Assembly (NCBI GenBank): GCA_000828835.1
Contig: AP014633.1
Span: 4,154,001 to 4,218,000, forward strand
DNA: 64,000 bases
Direction of reading: 5' to 3'
Origin: Thioploca ingrica
GTDB lineage: Bacteria > Pseudomonadota > Gammaproteobacteria > Beggiatoales > Beggiatoaceae
Shown here: in pieces, positions 21,785 to 30,008 of the stretch
Numbering within the stretch: position 1 is the first letter of the stretch
How the letters are laid out: each line of letters begins with the position of its first letter
Notes under the pieces: model-generated
Seen by the model: only the letters and a program-made list of their open reading frames with translations
Databases searched by the model: none
Told to the model about the DNA's origin: nothing
Made by a program: the position numbers and the translations under genes

Positions 21785-22267
21785 CTAATTGCTTGTCCAG
21801 GTAAGAAAAACTTTAGAAAAATCGACCTGAATACCTTCAGTCTCAACTAAATTTTCATGAAATAAATTTTCTTCTTGTTGAGTGGTAATAAAGACTGTTC
21901 TCGTATAAGGTTCTACCGTCCAAACCGCGTTAACACCCTCATTAACTAAATGTGTGGCTTTTTGTAACATTTCCTGAATGGTTTGACTGGAAGAGACTAC
22001 TTCTATCGCCAAGATCGGCTTTTCTTGAAACCGAGGCACATCATGAAATAGGTTAGGTTGAATTTTACTTTTAGGAAATACCGAAATATCCGGAGTTAAT
22101 CCATTGGCAATATCCAAAGTAAGCTCTGGTAGCGGTTCAATTTTTTCGTTTAGTAAGAGTTGCTTCATAATTTGAAGACAAATATAGCTATGATTTAACG
22201 AAGGCATGTCTTCACATCTCTCATTAGTTAGTGTACTAATGTTGTGGGGAACAGTTGTCTCTAACAT
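21785..22267 (-). CDS. Uma2/DUF820-type restriction endonuclease-like protein
   Basis: A 160-residue protein with a compact PD-(D/E)XK-like fold of the Uma2 (DUF820) kind: LTPDISVFP (about 77-85, the first acidic residue), then PILAIEVVSSSQTIQEMLQKA (about 103-123, the E-x-V variant common in this family) and VNAVWTVEP (about 131-139). These proteins are multiplied in cyanobacteria and large sulfur bacteria, and their function is unsettled. It lies just beyond the right end of the IscB element. A second Uma2-type gene lies on the other side of that element. Confidence 0.8.
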   Translation of the reverse strand: MLETTVPHNISTLTNERCEDMPSLNHSYICLQIMKQLLLNEKIEPLPELTLDIANGLTPDISVFPKSKIQPNLFHDVPRFQEKPILAIEVVSSSQTIQEMLQKATHLVNEGVNAVWTVEPYTRTVFITTQQEENLFHENLVETEGIQVDFSKVFLTWTSN

Positions 22268-22351
22268 TGATACTTCTCGTTTAATTTAGTAAAAGTAGAG
22301 TGCCTTTCCTTTCATATAGAGTAAGTTAGTTGCTATACTCTGGAACTTTCA

Positions 22352-23740
22352 TCAAAATGCGCGGGATACCCCGTCCTTTAGGGCGGGGAGGGATAGTGCG
22401 ACTGGCGTAGCCAGTCTTCTTACCGCCTTTGGTTGTAAAAAATAGCCATAACCATCGTTACGGCTAATCATTTGGCAATACTTGTAGCTAATTCCTGAGA
22501 CTTTCTCGTCACCGGTAGTTATATCGAAGTGGCCACTCGCCCGGATTGCAATCCGTCCAACATACTCACCAACCTTCTTGCCTTTAGTCACCACGGCTTT
22601 AACTATATCGCCCGTTTGAAAGCCAAACACCGATTTCTTTCGCATCAAATAACCTCTTGGAAAGCCAAACTTATCCAAGCGAGTCCGTTGATAACGACCT
22701 CTGCCAGCGCAGTTAATTTCTAAAATGGGCTTATTCCAATCTTGCACCGCCTCGACTACACCAACACAAGCCGCATCTAGCGCATGAGATTTGGGAATGT
22801 CCAAGCGGACTCGATTAAACTGGGTTCTACCACCGCTAGCTAATTCCACCGGTAACCTTGTTGTTTTGAGTGCGTTAGCTAATGCCCAGCGAGTACTATT
22901 CACGATTGCGGCATCTTTTAGTGGCTTCTTGGCTTGTGCCTTGATTCTTTGCAACAATTCAGGCTTGTTAGCTAAAAAAATATCAAGGGCTTGACTGCCT
23001 TTCTTTTGATTGCAAGGTCTACATGCTAAAGTGAGGTTGCTCACTTTATTACTGCCGCCAGCAGATTTAGGCACAATATGTTCAATTTCTAGTGGTACCT
23101 GCTCAACGCCACAATAAGCACACTTTCTGTCCCACTTGTCCAACAAGTATTTACGTACTTCGTAGCCTTGCAGTTCGCCTTGTTGATACTCAACCCCACT
23201 GATTTCTGGTGATTCTATTTGCTGCAGATCAAACCGTACTAACTCTTGAGAAAGTGTAGCAATTGGTGCGAATCGTTGTAGTTTATTAACCCAGTTAATT
23301 GTTGTATTTACGCGATGCTGTAGTGAAGGAGCTAACCAACCTTTTGGTTTAGTACGATTATCGAATCGTGCTCCACGGTAACGTAAGTTGCTTCTTCTGC
23401 GTCTACGCATGGCACAACGTGAGGTTAAATTTTTACTAATCGTCAAGCCACGATGATGGAGTTGCAACAAGTTGAATACGCTGATTTTGCTGGTTATTTC
23501 GCCCGTTTCAGGATCAACCCCTTGGCTTTCGCGCACGATAGCAATGCCAGTCTGCTTGCTGCCGGGGTCTAGCTTGATTCGAATAGGCTGTAGTTCGCCA
23601 CCCACACGGTCTTTTAACCGAATAGCGAACGGATACCGCTTCACCACCACGGCACGATCACGCTCTAGCAACCGTCTGGCTCGCTTTTCTGGGCAGGGCA
23701 TTAACGGTTTTTTCTGTTGGTCTAATACAAACACGGCCAT
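22352..23740 (-). CDS. iscB: IscB RNA-guided HNH/RuvC nuclease
   Basis: A 462-residue IscB, ancestor-type relative of Cas9. The N-terminal PLMP domain reads KKPLMPCPEKRARRLLERDRA (residues 10-30). RuvC-I D58 is in LDPGSK, and an Arg-rich bridge helix (RRRRRSNLRYRGARF) lies at about 112-126. RuvC-II E166 is in SQELVRFD. The HNH domain has E220/H221, NLTLACRPCNQKKG and zinc cysteines C207, C210, C240 and C243. RuvC-III H319 and D322 are in KSHALDAACVG. All catalytic residues appear intact. ATG at 23740 has GGAG upstream and is preferred over the TTG at 23752. The last codons run into the right-end hairpin. Confidence 0.93.
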   Translation of the reverse strand: MAVFVLDQQKKPLMPCPEKRARRLLERDRAVVVKRYPFAIRLKDRVGGELQPIRIKLDPGSKQTGIAIVRESQGVDPETGEITSKISVFNLLQLHHRGLTISKNLTSRCAMRRRRRSNLRYRGARFDNRTKPKGWLAPSLQHRVNTTINWVNKLQRFAPIATLSQELVRFDLQQIESPEISGVEYQQGELQGYEVRKYLLDKWDRKCAYCGVEQVPLEIEHIVPKSAGGSNKVSNLTLACRPCNQKKGSQALDIFLANKPELLQRIKAQAKKPLKDAAIVNSTRWALANALKTTRLPVELASGGRTQFNRVRLDIPKSHALDAACVGVVEAVQDWNKPILEINCAGRGRYQRTRLDKFGFPRGYLMRKKSVFGFQTGDIVKAVVTKGKKVGEYVGRIAIRASGHFDITTGDEKVSGISYKYCQMISRNDGYGYFLQPKAVRRLATPVALSLPALKDGVSRAF

Positions 23741-24016
23741 GTTTAACTCCAAATGTGCTTACGCACCTAGTGACGTTGTGATTGCTCACAATCTCCCTTC
23801 GACAATGCCATACAGCGGCTCTGGTTCTTTAGGAACAACGACTAAAACCTTCGGGGTTTTACCTTGCCCCAGCTTGATTAAAGTCTTTTAGAGCAGCAGA
23901 CTCAGGAAGCATCTGCTGGTAAGTCTTAACGACCTCGATATGGCGTAGCCACTACTACTAGCGGCTTAGTCTGGTCAACCTAGCCTTTATAAGCTCCACC
24001 CTTGAGGGCGGGGTAG
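23741..24016 (-). ncRNA. Omega RNA / HEARO-type RNA upstream of iscB
   Basis: The 276 bases before iscB have no good coding frame but many hairpins: GC-rich end hairpin at 23993-24015, CAGCAGA/TCTGCTG at 23894-23918, AAAACC/GGGGTTTT at 23844-23860, GTTC/GAAC near 23824-23836, TTGTGA/TCACAA at 23776-23791, and GTGC/GCAC at 23755-23766. Known IscB loci have a HEARO (omega) RNA at this position, which guides the nuclease with sequence lying just outside the left end. By that rule the guide would be encoded just beyond 24016 (roughly 24017-24036, minus strand). RNA limits are inferred. Confidence 0.75.
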
Positions 24017-24221
24017 TTGACGTTATTTGTTTCAATGTTTATTACTATGCAGTGTAACTGATAATCTAGCTGTTGTAGTTTTGTTTTAATACTGTGCAAC
24101 TTTCATATCATTCACTGCATGTTGGTAGAATAAGTTATTTAATTTTAATGTTGTTACTCTCATTTTTAATGAGAGTTTAGTTATTAAACTAACCCCGTGC
24201 TTAGGCGATAGTATGATCTGT

Positions 24222-24929
24222 TTATGATGATTTCTCAGCCAATAAAGCCTTCAATCTGAAAATTTCGGCTTCGGCTTCACGTCTAGCTTGGGCTTCTTGA
24301 TCGGCTCGTTGTTTTTCTGCTTCCTCGGGCAGCCATAAAAGTTCTCCTTCTAAAGTTGCCCACCGTAGCCAAGTGGCCTGAACTTGATGGAAAGTTCCTG
24401 ACCAACGTACGAGTGCTAAGCCTAGTTCTTGACTAATCAAGCGTTGTTGCGCATCCAAGCTTATTTCTTGGTAGGTTCTGCCCATGAGCCGAAAGCCTTT
24501 CCAATCAGTTGGATTGAATGGATCATACCAAAAATATTCCGCTACCTTTAAGTGGTTTTGATAAACTAATTTCTTCTCAGTTTTGTCATAGTTTTTAGTA
24601 CTATCAGAAAGTAACTCAATAACAATGTCTGGCGTTTTACCTTCTTGCCAACTCACCCAACTTTTACGTTCTCCCAGTGGAACATCTAATACCACGAAAA
24701 CGTCTGGACCTTTAAAATGCAAGTGACGAAGTTGTTCTAAGGTATAGTAAACAAACATGTTACCATTAACATAACCTAATTGACGTTCAACTAACCAAGG
24801 TTCAAGGGTAGTGATTAACAATTCCATTTGTTTACGGTGTCTTTCAGTTTCCATGGGTTCACCATCGTCATAAGGCAGGTTATCCTGAGTCGGTAGGATA
24901 AAATCAATCTCCCCAAGGACTGAACTCAT
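24222..24929 (-). CDS. Uma2/DUF820-type restriction endonuclease-like protein
   Basis: A 235-residue member of the Uma2 family. KGPDVFVVLDVP (about 73-84) has the first catalytic-type Asp, and GKTPDIVIELLSDSTKNYD (about 96-114) the E-x-L form of the second motif, followed by the conserved K residues and the AEYFWYDP strand (about 127-134). The C-terminal 25 residues form a charged coiled coil (QRADQEAQARREAEAE), a frequent tail in this family. The frame extends 11 codons upstream, but the ATG at 24929 gives the family-like start MSSVLGEIDF. A perfect palindrome, AGTGTTAACACT, lies about 40 bases upstream. Confidence 0.82.
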   Translation of the reverse strand: MSSVLGEIDFILPTQDNLPYDDGEPMETERHRKQMELLITTLEPWLVERQLGYVNGNMFVYYTLEQLRHLHFKGPDVFVVLDVPLGERKSWVSWQEGKTPDIVIELLSDSTKNYDKTEKKLVYQNHLKVAEYFWYDPFNPTDWKGFRLMGRTYQEISLDAQQRLISQELGLALVRWSGTFHQVQATWLRWATLEGELLWLPEEAEKQRADQEAQARREAEAEIFRLKALLAEKSS

Positions 24930-24970
24930 CGTTTTTACCTCAAGATTATCAAAGTAAGTCAAGTTAATTT

Positions 24971-24982
24971 AGTGTTAACACT
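24971..24982. promoter_or_regulatory. 12-base perfect palindrome AGTGTTAACACT upstream of a Uma2 gene
   Basis: Located about 42 bases before the Uma2 gene start on the minus strand. TTGATT, 18 bases and TAAATT overlap it on that strand and could be a weak sigma-70 promoter with the palindrome in its spacer, which would be typical of a repressor site. Inference only. Confidence 0.4.
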
Positions 24983-25143
24983 ATAACATAATCAATTAAG
25001 ATCCTGCATAGAGAAATGGCGGAAGCGATGGAAAATTGGGGCCAATGAATGCGAAATCAATTGGTTAAAATCGAATGAAGTAATCGAATGATTGAATCAA
25101 TAGGAGTCAGCAATCCTTTGCCAACTCGATGTGGATGAAAGAG

Positions 25144-26271
25144 TTACCTAAAATTGTGGAAAAGGATTTCCGCCCGATTGGGTTGAGAGTGGATAACGGA
25201 TAACTGATAAATACGTTTGCTCACATTACACAGCAATTCATAAGCAATCGTACCGGCTGAATGAGCGATTTCTTCAATCGGTAAGTTGTTTCCCCATAAT
25301 ATCACCGGATCACCGACTTGAGCATGAGGTTGAGTTCGTAAATCCACAGTTATCATATCCATCGAAACTCTTCCTATTAACGGAACCCGTTTCCCATTGA
25401 CTAGGACTGGCGTTCCGGAAGGGGCATGGCGTGGGTAACCATCCGCATAGCCAATGGCAACCACCCCAATGGGCATGTTTTCAGGGCAACGCCAAGTCCC
25501 CCCATAGCCAACACTTTCACCCGGCTGGCAATATTTCACGTTCGTTAACACCGATTGCAATTGCATAACCGGTTGCAAACCCTCTGCTGTAGCGGTGGTG
25601 TCGGTGAAAGGTGAAACGCCATACAGCATAATACCCGGTCGGACCCAATCAACATGCGTTTGAGGCCAAGCTAAGATACCGGCTGAATTAGCAAAAGAGG
25701 CTTCAACTTTTAGCGTGTTAACCAATGTCATGAAACGCTGAGTTTGTACTAGAGTGGTCTGATCTTGACGATCATCGGCACAAGCTAAATGGCTCAGCAA
25801 CCGAATGGGTGGGTTAATTTGGGGACACTGCTGCAACCGCCAATAAATCGCTTCAATTTCATGCGGTGCAAATCCTAAGCGATGCATACCAGTATCGACT
25901 TTTAACCACACCTGAATCGGTTTAGCCAACTTCATGTTGAGCAAATGTTCTAATTGAGTGGCGCTGTGAACCACAATCTGTAATTGATGAGCAGCGATAA
26001 GCGGCAATTCATCGGCATGAAAAAAACCTTCTAATATAACAATAGGTATAGTAATACCCGCTTCTCGCAATGGCAAAGCTTCTTCAATGCAGGCGACTGC
26101 GAAAGCATCAACCTGTGGTTCCAATACTTTAGCGACTTGAATCGCACCATGACCATAAGCATTCGCTTTAATAACCGCCATGATACGCTGAGTTGGTGCG
26201 CAAGCAGATACGCGTTGTAAATTAGCACGTAAAGCGGCTGTGTCAATGATAGCACAAGTGGGACGGCTCAT
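25144..26271 (-). CDS. alr: Alanine racemase
   Basis: A 375-residue PLP enzyme that converts L- to D-alanine for peptidoglycan. The PLP lysine K35 is in MAVIKANAYGHGA. The catalytic tyrosine region is seen as MLYGVSPF (about 231-238), and IGRVSMDMITVDL (about 301-313) is a family signature. Length is normal. The start codon overlaps the dnaB stop by four bases (ATGA), so alr is translated from the rpsF-rpsR-rplI-dnaB-alr transcript, an arrangement common in gammaproteobacteria. Confidence 0.96.
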   Translation of the reverse strand: MSRPTCAIIDTAALRANLQRVSACAPTQRIMAVIKANAYGHGAIQVAKVLEPQVDAFAVACIEEALPLREAGITIPIVILEGFFHADELPLIAAHQLQIVVHSATQLEHLLNMKLAKPIQVWLKVDTGMHRLGFAPHEIEAIYWRLQQCPQINPPIRLLSHLACADDRQDQTTLVQTQRFMTLVNTLKVEASFANSAGILAWPQTHVDWVRPGIMLYGVSPFTDTTATAEGLQPVMQLQSVLTNVKYCQPGESVGYGGTWRCPENMPIGVVAIGYADGYPRHAPSGTPVLVNGKRVPLIGRVSMDMITVDLRTQPHAQVGDPVILWGNNLPIEEIAHSAGTIAYELLCNVSKRIYQLSVIHSQPNRAEILFHNFR

Positions 26272-29048
26272 AATATCTCTACCCCTATCATCTTGTTATC
26301 GCTCACAAAACTTTCAAATTTAGTAAATTCTCCGAAAAACTTGAGTTGTATATTTCCAATCGGCCCATTTCGTTGTTTAGCAATAATGACTTCGGCTATC
26401 CCTTTATGTTCACTGTTGTTGTTGTAAACTTCATCTCTATAAATAAATATAATTAAATCAGAATCTTGTTCGATAGAATTGTGAGCAATAATATCGTTGA
26501 CAACAAAGTTGTGTAAGATGGGTATAGTCAGATCAAAAACTTCTTCTTCGCCCTGCAATTGTATGCTGACAATTCGATCCCAATAGAGGTCACTTTGTGT
26601 TAATTGGTAACGGGGCACGGCTAGATAATCCCCTGGCTTTAATTCATCCAAACGTTTCCAACCTTCCGGGGTATAAAATTGATGGTTAGCTGTAGCACGT
26701 ATAGTACGACCTAACCGAGTAGTTAAAGCAAAAACCGACTTGATACCGGTACCAAATACTCGACTCACTTTACCCGCTTCCAAGTGCATCGTTTGCAAAT
26801 TAAGTCCTAATACCAAAAAATCTTGTTGTCCAACTAATTCTCGAATAGGCACTCGTTGTCCGGTATCAGCGCGAAAGACTAAGCTATCACCGGCTAGACA
26901 TCCTGATTCTCTCAAATCCGACATCCGTGGACGTTTATCTGGTCGCTGTTCCAAACTCCGATTTAATTGTGATAAGGCAATGACTGGAACATTTAATTCT
27001 TTGGCTAATGCTTTCAGTGACCGGGAGATTTCCGATACTTCTACGGCTCTATTTTCCTTGTTGCCAGCTATTTGCATTAATTGTAAATAATCTATCACCA
27101 CCAAACCTAATTCACCCTGTTCACGGGCTAAGCGGCGGACTCTCGCCCGTAATTCAGTGGGATTGAGAGCGGGCGTATCATCGATAAACAAAGATGTTTC
27201 CTGTAATTGGCTAAGCGCCACTGTTAATTTAGGCCAATCATCATCACTGAGTTTACCCGTCCGTACTTTTTGCAAATTAATTTTGGCCAGAGAAGCAATC
27301 AAACGCATAGCTAATTGTTCATTAGACATTTCCATGCTGAATACCGCCACGGGCAATTGATTCCGCAGCGCCACATTTTCAGCAATATTCATGGCTAACG
27401 AAGTATTATGCACACAAATGTCGTTAGCCACAAAATTGTGAGTTTCGGCAATGGTTAAATCATAAACTGGTTTTTGCCCGATAAATTCAAGCGTCGCAAT
27501 TTCATCCCAGTAAATTTCTTTAACTGGAGATTGAGTCGCCGCAAAATTGACTGGTGGCTGTAACAAACCAATTTCGCTAAGGAAAATTTTAAGCGAATCA
27601 ATTTGTTCTACCGTTAATCGCCAAAGATGCTGATGAGGTTTAATGGCCGCAATGACCCCAAAACGGAGCAACAAGTGTTGGACTTGTCTGGCTAACTCTT
27701 CATGACTCAAGGTGTAACCGATTGCTTTAAGATGAGCCGTTGCTTGACTTAACCAACCACTGTGAACAAATAAATAATTTAAAAACAAAGCCAATTGAGA
27801 ACGCTGTAAAGTAAAAACCACGGTGGGAATCAATTTTTTCTGGCTATATTGTTGTAACCATGACAACCCGTGTCGATGAAACCACAGCAGCCAATCGATG
27901 CTGGGGTTAAGATAATATGGGTTATCTAAACCGATTGCTTTGATTTTACTTACCCACTGAGTCAATATTTCTTGTAGCAGACTGAAGTTAGAAAAACGAC
28001 TATTGCCGACGATAGTTGCAAGCAATTTAATTTGACCTTCGATTAAAGTTGTTGTACCAAAAATGTTAATTCGCCAAGGTACAGCAATTTTTTCGCCAAC
28101 CACTAAATCAGCTAGCGGTTTCCAACCTTGCAAAGTCAGGTAAGGATGATTGAGCGTCGTTTCTACCGAGCGTCCTAATTGTGTGGTTAACCGAAATACC
28201 GGTTTAATGCCATCTTTTACAAACGCAATGGGCTTGGTTAACTGAAATTGTCCGTTGGTTGTTAAGGTCAATAATTCAACGTCGTGGCGCTGATAAATCT
28301 CCTCTATTGTGCTTAACTGACCGGTTGAATCAACTATCTTCGCCTGACTGGCGAGGCATTTTCCCATCGAAGGCCGACCGGCAATAACAATGAAATCTGA
28401 GCGTTGTAAGCCAGAGATCATTTCATCCAAATCTCTAAAACCAGTTGGTATGCCAGTAATGCGACCTTGTTGTTGAGATAATCGCTCAATTTGATCCAGC
28501 GCTTCACTTAAAACCGTCTTGATTTTTACAAAGCCACCTTGACCTCTAGCACCCAGTTCCGCAATTTCAAAAACTTTTTTTTCAGCCTCGTCAAGCAGTT
28601 GCGTGCTAGTTCGACCTTGGGTATTAAAAGCACTGTCCATGATTTCAGTACCGACTCGCACTAACTGACGTAAGATTGAATGTTCACGCACAATTTTGGC
28701 GTAAGCTTCAATATTAGCGGCGCTGGGGGTATTTCTGGCCAATAATCCCAAATAGGAATTACCACCAATCGCATCCAGTTTGTTGTTGTTTTCTAGCCAT
28801 TCGGACAAAGTCACCGGGTCACACGGATGTCCTTCTTCGGCTAAAGTTTGAATCGCTCTAAAAATGAATTGATGTTCACGGTGATAAAAATCATTTTCGG
28901 TCAATAGATCAGCAATCGTCATCCAAGCCGCATTATTCAGCATCAAACCGCCGAGTACCGATTGTTCGGCTTCTTTGGAAAAGGGAAGAGTTTTAAGAAA
29001 TTCAGCAGTATTGCCGAAAGAAATATCAGGATAAGCCGGTTCCTGCAT
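26268..29048 (-). CDS. dnaB: Replicative DNA helicase DnaB with two inteins
   Basis: The 926-residue precursor contains a DnaB of about 467 residues in three exteins: residues 1-230, 549-716 and 858-926. Intein 1 (C231-N548) interrupts the Walker A motif exactly between the K and T of GRPSMGK/TSLAMN. Intein 2 (C717-N857) sits between DLRESG and SIEQDSD. Joined exteins give a normal hexameric 5'-3' helicase with Walker B VVIDYLQLM (about 650-658 of the precursor). Without splicing, ATP binding should be impossible. The gene follows rplI by 139 bases and overlaps alr. The ATG at 29048 gives the expected start. Confidence 0.97.
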   Translation of the reverse strand: MQEPAYPDISFGNTAEFLKTLPFSKEAEQSVLGGLMLNNAAWMTIADLLTENDFYHREHQFIFRAIQTLAEEGHPCDPVTLSEWLENNNKLDAIGGNSYLGLLARNTPSAANIEAYAKIVREHSILRQLVRVGTEIMDSAFNTQGRTSTQLLDEAEKKVFEIAELGARGQGGFVKIKTVLSEALDQIERLSQQQGRITGIPTGFRDLDEMISGLQRSDFIVIAGRPSMGKCLASQAKIVDSTGQLSTIEEIYQRHDVELLTLTTNGQFQLTKPIAFVKDGIKPVFRLTTQLGRSVETTLNHPYLTLQGWKPLADLVVGEKIAVPWRINIFGTTTLIEGQIKLLATIVGNSRFSNFSLLQEILTQWVSKIKAIGLDNPYYLNPSIDWLLWFHRHGLSWLQQYSQKKLIPTVVFTLQRSQLALFLNYLFVHSGWLSQATAHLKAIGYTLSHEELARQVQHLLLRFGVIAAIKPHQHLWRLTVEQIDSLKIFLSEIGLLQPPVNFAATQSPVKEIYWDEIATLEFIGQKPVYDLTIAETHNFVANDICVHNTSLAMNIAENVALRNQLPVAVFSMEMSNEQLAMRLIASLAKINLQKVRTGKLSDDDWPKLTVALSQLQETSLFIDDTPALNPTELRARVRRLAREQGELGLVVIDYLQLMQIAGNKENRAVEVSEISRSLKALAKELNVPVIALSQLNRSLEQRPDKRPRMSDLRESGCLAGDSLVFRADTGQRVPIRELVGQQDFLVLGLNLQTMHLEAGKVSRVFGTGIKSVFALTTRLGRTIRATANHQFYTPEGWKRLDELKPGDYLAVPRYQLTQSDLYWDRIVSIQLQGEEEVFDLTIPILHNFVVNDIIAHNSIEQDSDLIIFIYRDEVYNNNSEHKGIAEVIIAKQRNGPIGNIQLKFFGEFTKFESFVSDNKMIGVEIL
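26478..26900 (-). other. Mini-intein in DnaB (second site)
   Basis: 141 residues (C717-N857 of the precursor). Block A is CLAGDSLVFRADTG, block B is TIRATANHQFYTPEG with the conserved T..NH, and the C-terminal blocks are VFDLTIPILHNFVVNDIIAHN followed by S858. No endonuclease domain is present, and the length is that of a bare splicing domain. The insertion point (RESG/SIEQD) is the site used by the well-known Synechocystis DnaB intein. Splicing residues Cys1, block B His, terminal His-Asn and +1 Ser are all present, so it should be active. Confidence 0.93.
27405..28358 (-). other. Intein in DnaB P-loop with degenerate endonuclease domain
   Basis: 318 residues (C231-N548). Splicing blocks are intact: CLASQAKIVDSTG, SVETTLNHPYLTLQGW (block B), VYDLTIAETHNFVANDICVHN, and a +1 Thr. 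The central region (about precursor 335-500) corresponds to a LAGLIDADG homing endonuclease. The two motif positions read LLATIVGNSRF and FLNYLFVHSGW, in which the catalytic aspartates expected in GDG/TDG-type motifs are replaced by Asn and by Ser or His. VQHLLLRFGVI, typical of DnaB intein endonucleases, is still recognisable. Splicing is probably active and homing probably lost. Confidence 0.9.
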
Positions 29049-29074
29049 AGTTATTATTCTGAAAATGGCGGGCA

Positions 29075-29100
29075 GGAAGGTTGAATTGCCTCAACCTTCC
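29075..29100. terminator. Strong hairpin between rplI and dnaB
   Basis: GGAAGGTTGA and TCAACCTTCC form a perfect 10-base stem around a six-base loop, extended by one more A-T pair. There is no T-run on the minus strand after it, so it is more likely an attenuating or RNA-stabilising hairpin inside the operon than a full terminator. Confidence 0.5.
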
Positions 29101-29187
29101 TTCTAGTTAGTGTTATCTAGAAAGTTTTGGTTTCGACCTTGGCAGTGTGACATTTGGCACACTCAAAGGCTTGATTAAGAAGCCAAA

Positions 29188-29637
29188 CTACTCTTCAGCA
29201 ACAACGTGGACAGTAATAGAAGCGTCTACATCTGGATGTAAGTGAACCGCTATTTCGTACTCACCAACATGGCGTAGGGGACCATTGGGTAAGCGAATTT
29301 CATGTTTAGAAATTTCTACTCCACCACCATTAATCGCTTGTGCAATATCAGTAGTATTAACTGAACCAAAAAGTTTTCCTTCTACACCAACTTTACCGGT
29401 AATTTCCACAATCAAATCTTTTAACTGGGTAGCCCGTTCCTGAGCATAAGTTAAAGCATCTCGCTGCGCTTTCTCAAACTCCGACCGACGCTTGTCAAAT
29501 TCAGCGATATTGGCTGGCGTAGCTAGTGCAGCTTTATTTTGTGGAATTAAATAATTACGTGCGTGACCCGGCTTGACATTAATTTTATCACCGAGATTAC
29601 CTAAATTCTTGATTTTTTCGAGGAGAATAACTTCCAT
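29188..29637 (-). CDS. rplI: 50S ribosomal protein L9
   Basis: A 149-residue protein of the large subunit that binds 23S rRNA. The N-terminal domain starts MEVILLEKIKNLGNLGDKIN and holds the signature GHARNYLIPQNKA. The long connecting helix (about 41-75) and the C-terminal domain ending in VHLHPDVDASITVHVV follow. The ATG at 29637 is chosen because every L9 starts MxVILL; the TTG five codons earlier is not needed. It is the third gene of the rpsF operon, 92 bases after rpsR. Confidence 0.97.
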   Translation of the reverse strand: MEVILLEKIKNLGNLGDKINVKPGHARNYLIPQNKAALATPANIAEFDKRRSEFEKAQRDALTYAQERATQLKDLIVEITGKVGVEGKLFGSVNTTDIAQAINGGGVEISKHEIRLPNGPLRHVGEYEIAVHLHPDVDASITVHVVAEE

Positions 29638-29729
29638 AGCTAACAATCTCACTTTGGGAAAGTGGTAGGTTATTCATTGAGGTTTTCAGTTTAACGACTC
29701 ACCTCAATTGTCACCCACTGACTTAAAAC

Positions 29730-29957
29730 TTAATCATGGGCATCAGAATAAGGCAATAAAGCCAAATAACGAGCGCGTTTAATCGCTTTAGCTAATTGCC
29801 GCTGGTATCTTGAGCGTGTACCGGTGATCCGACTCGGTACAATCTTACCCGTTTCAGTAATATAACTTTTAAGCGTATTCAAATCTTTATAATCGATTTC
29901 TTTAATGCCTTCGGCAGTAAATCGGCAATATTTTTTGCGGCGGAAATAACGTGACAT
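29730..29957 (-). CDS. rpsR: 30S ribosomal protein S18
   Basis: A 75-residue basic protein that pairs with S6 on the small-subunit platform. It shows the family pattern [39 protein letters not shown] and [21 protein letters not shown]. Length matches E. coli S18. It lies 51 bases after rpsF in the same operon; priB, found between these genes in enteric bacteria, is absent. Confidence 0.97.
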   Translation of the reverse strand: MSRYFRRKKYCRFTAEGIKEIDYKDLNTLKSYITETGKIVPSRITGTRSRYQRQLAKAIKRARYLALLPYSDAHD

Positions 29958-30008
29958 GGTATCTTTACCTCAATTCAGACTGGGGAGAAAAATAGCTGAT
30001 GAGCCAAT

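Larger units (their letters stand above)
22349..24018 (-). mobile_element. IscB element (IS200/IS605-related, no transposase)
   Basis: A non-autonomous insertion unit on the minus strand. Its left end is a GC-rich hairpin at about 23993-24015, then a structured non-coding segment and the iscB gene. The right end is a similar hairpin at 22367-22388 (CCCCGTCCTTTAGGGCGGGG) followed by GATACC-type sequence. The two end hairpins share the CCCCGCCCT core. No tnpA transposase is present, as is common for IscB loci. Exact ends were not determined. Two Uma2-type genes lie on either side. Confidence 0.75.

Noticed and set aside
23472..23891. 139-codon + strand frame across the iscB N-terminus and upstream RNA
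   Set aside because: It is antisense to the clear IscB frame and the hairpin-rich RNA segment, and its composition is not protein-like.
24030..24060. Single TAACTGA word near the IscB left end
   Set aside because: Such words matter in some large sulfur bacteria only as direct repeats; one copy means nothing.
29041..29187. Missed gene between rplI and dnaB
   Set aside because: Only a short frame with a heme motif and no start codon is present; it is listed as a possible remnant instead.
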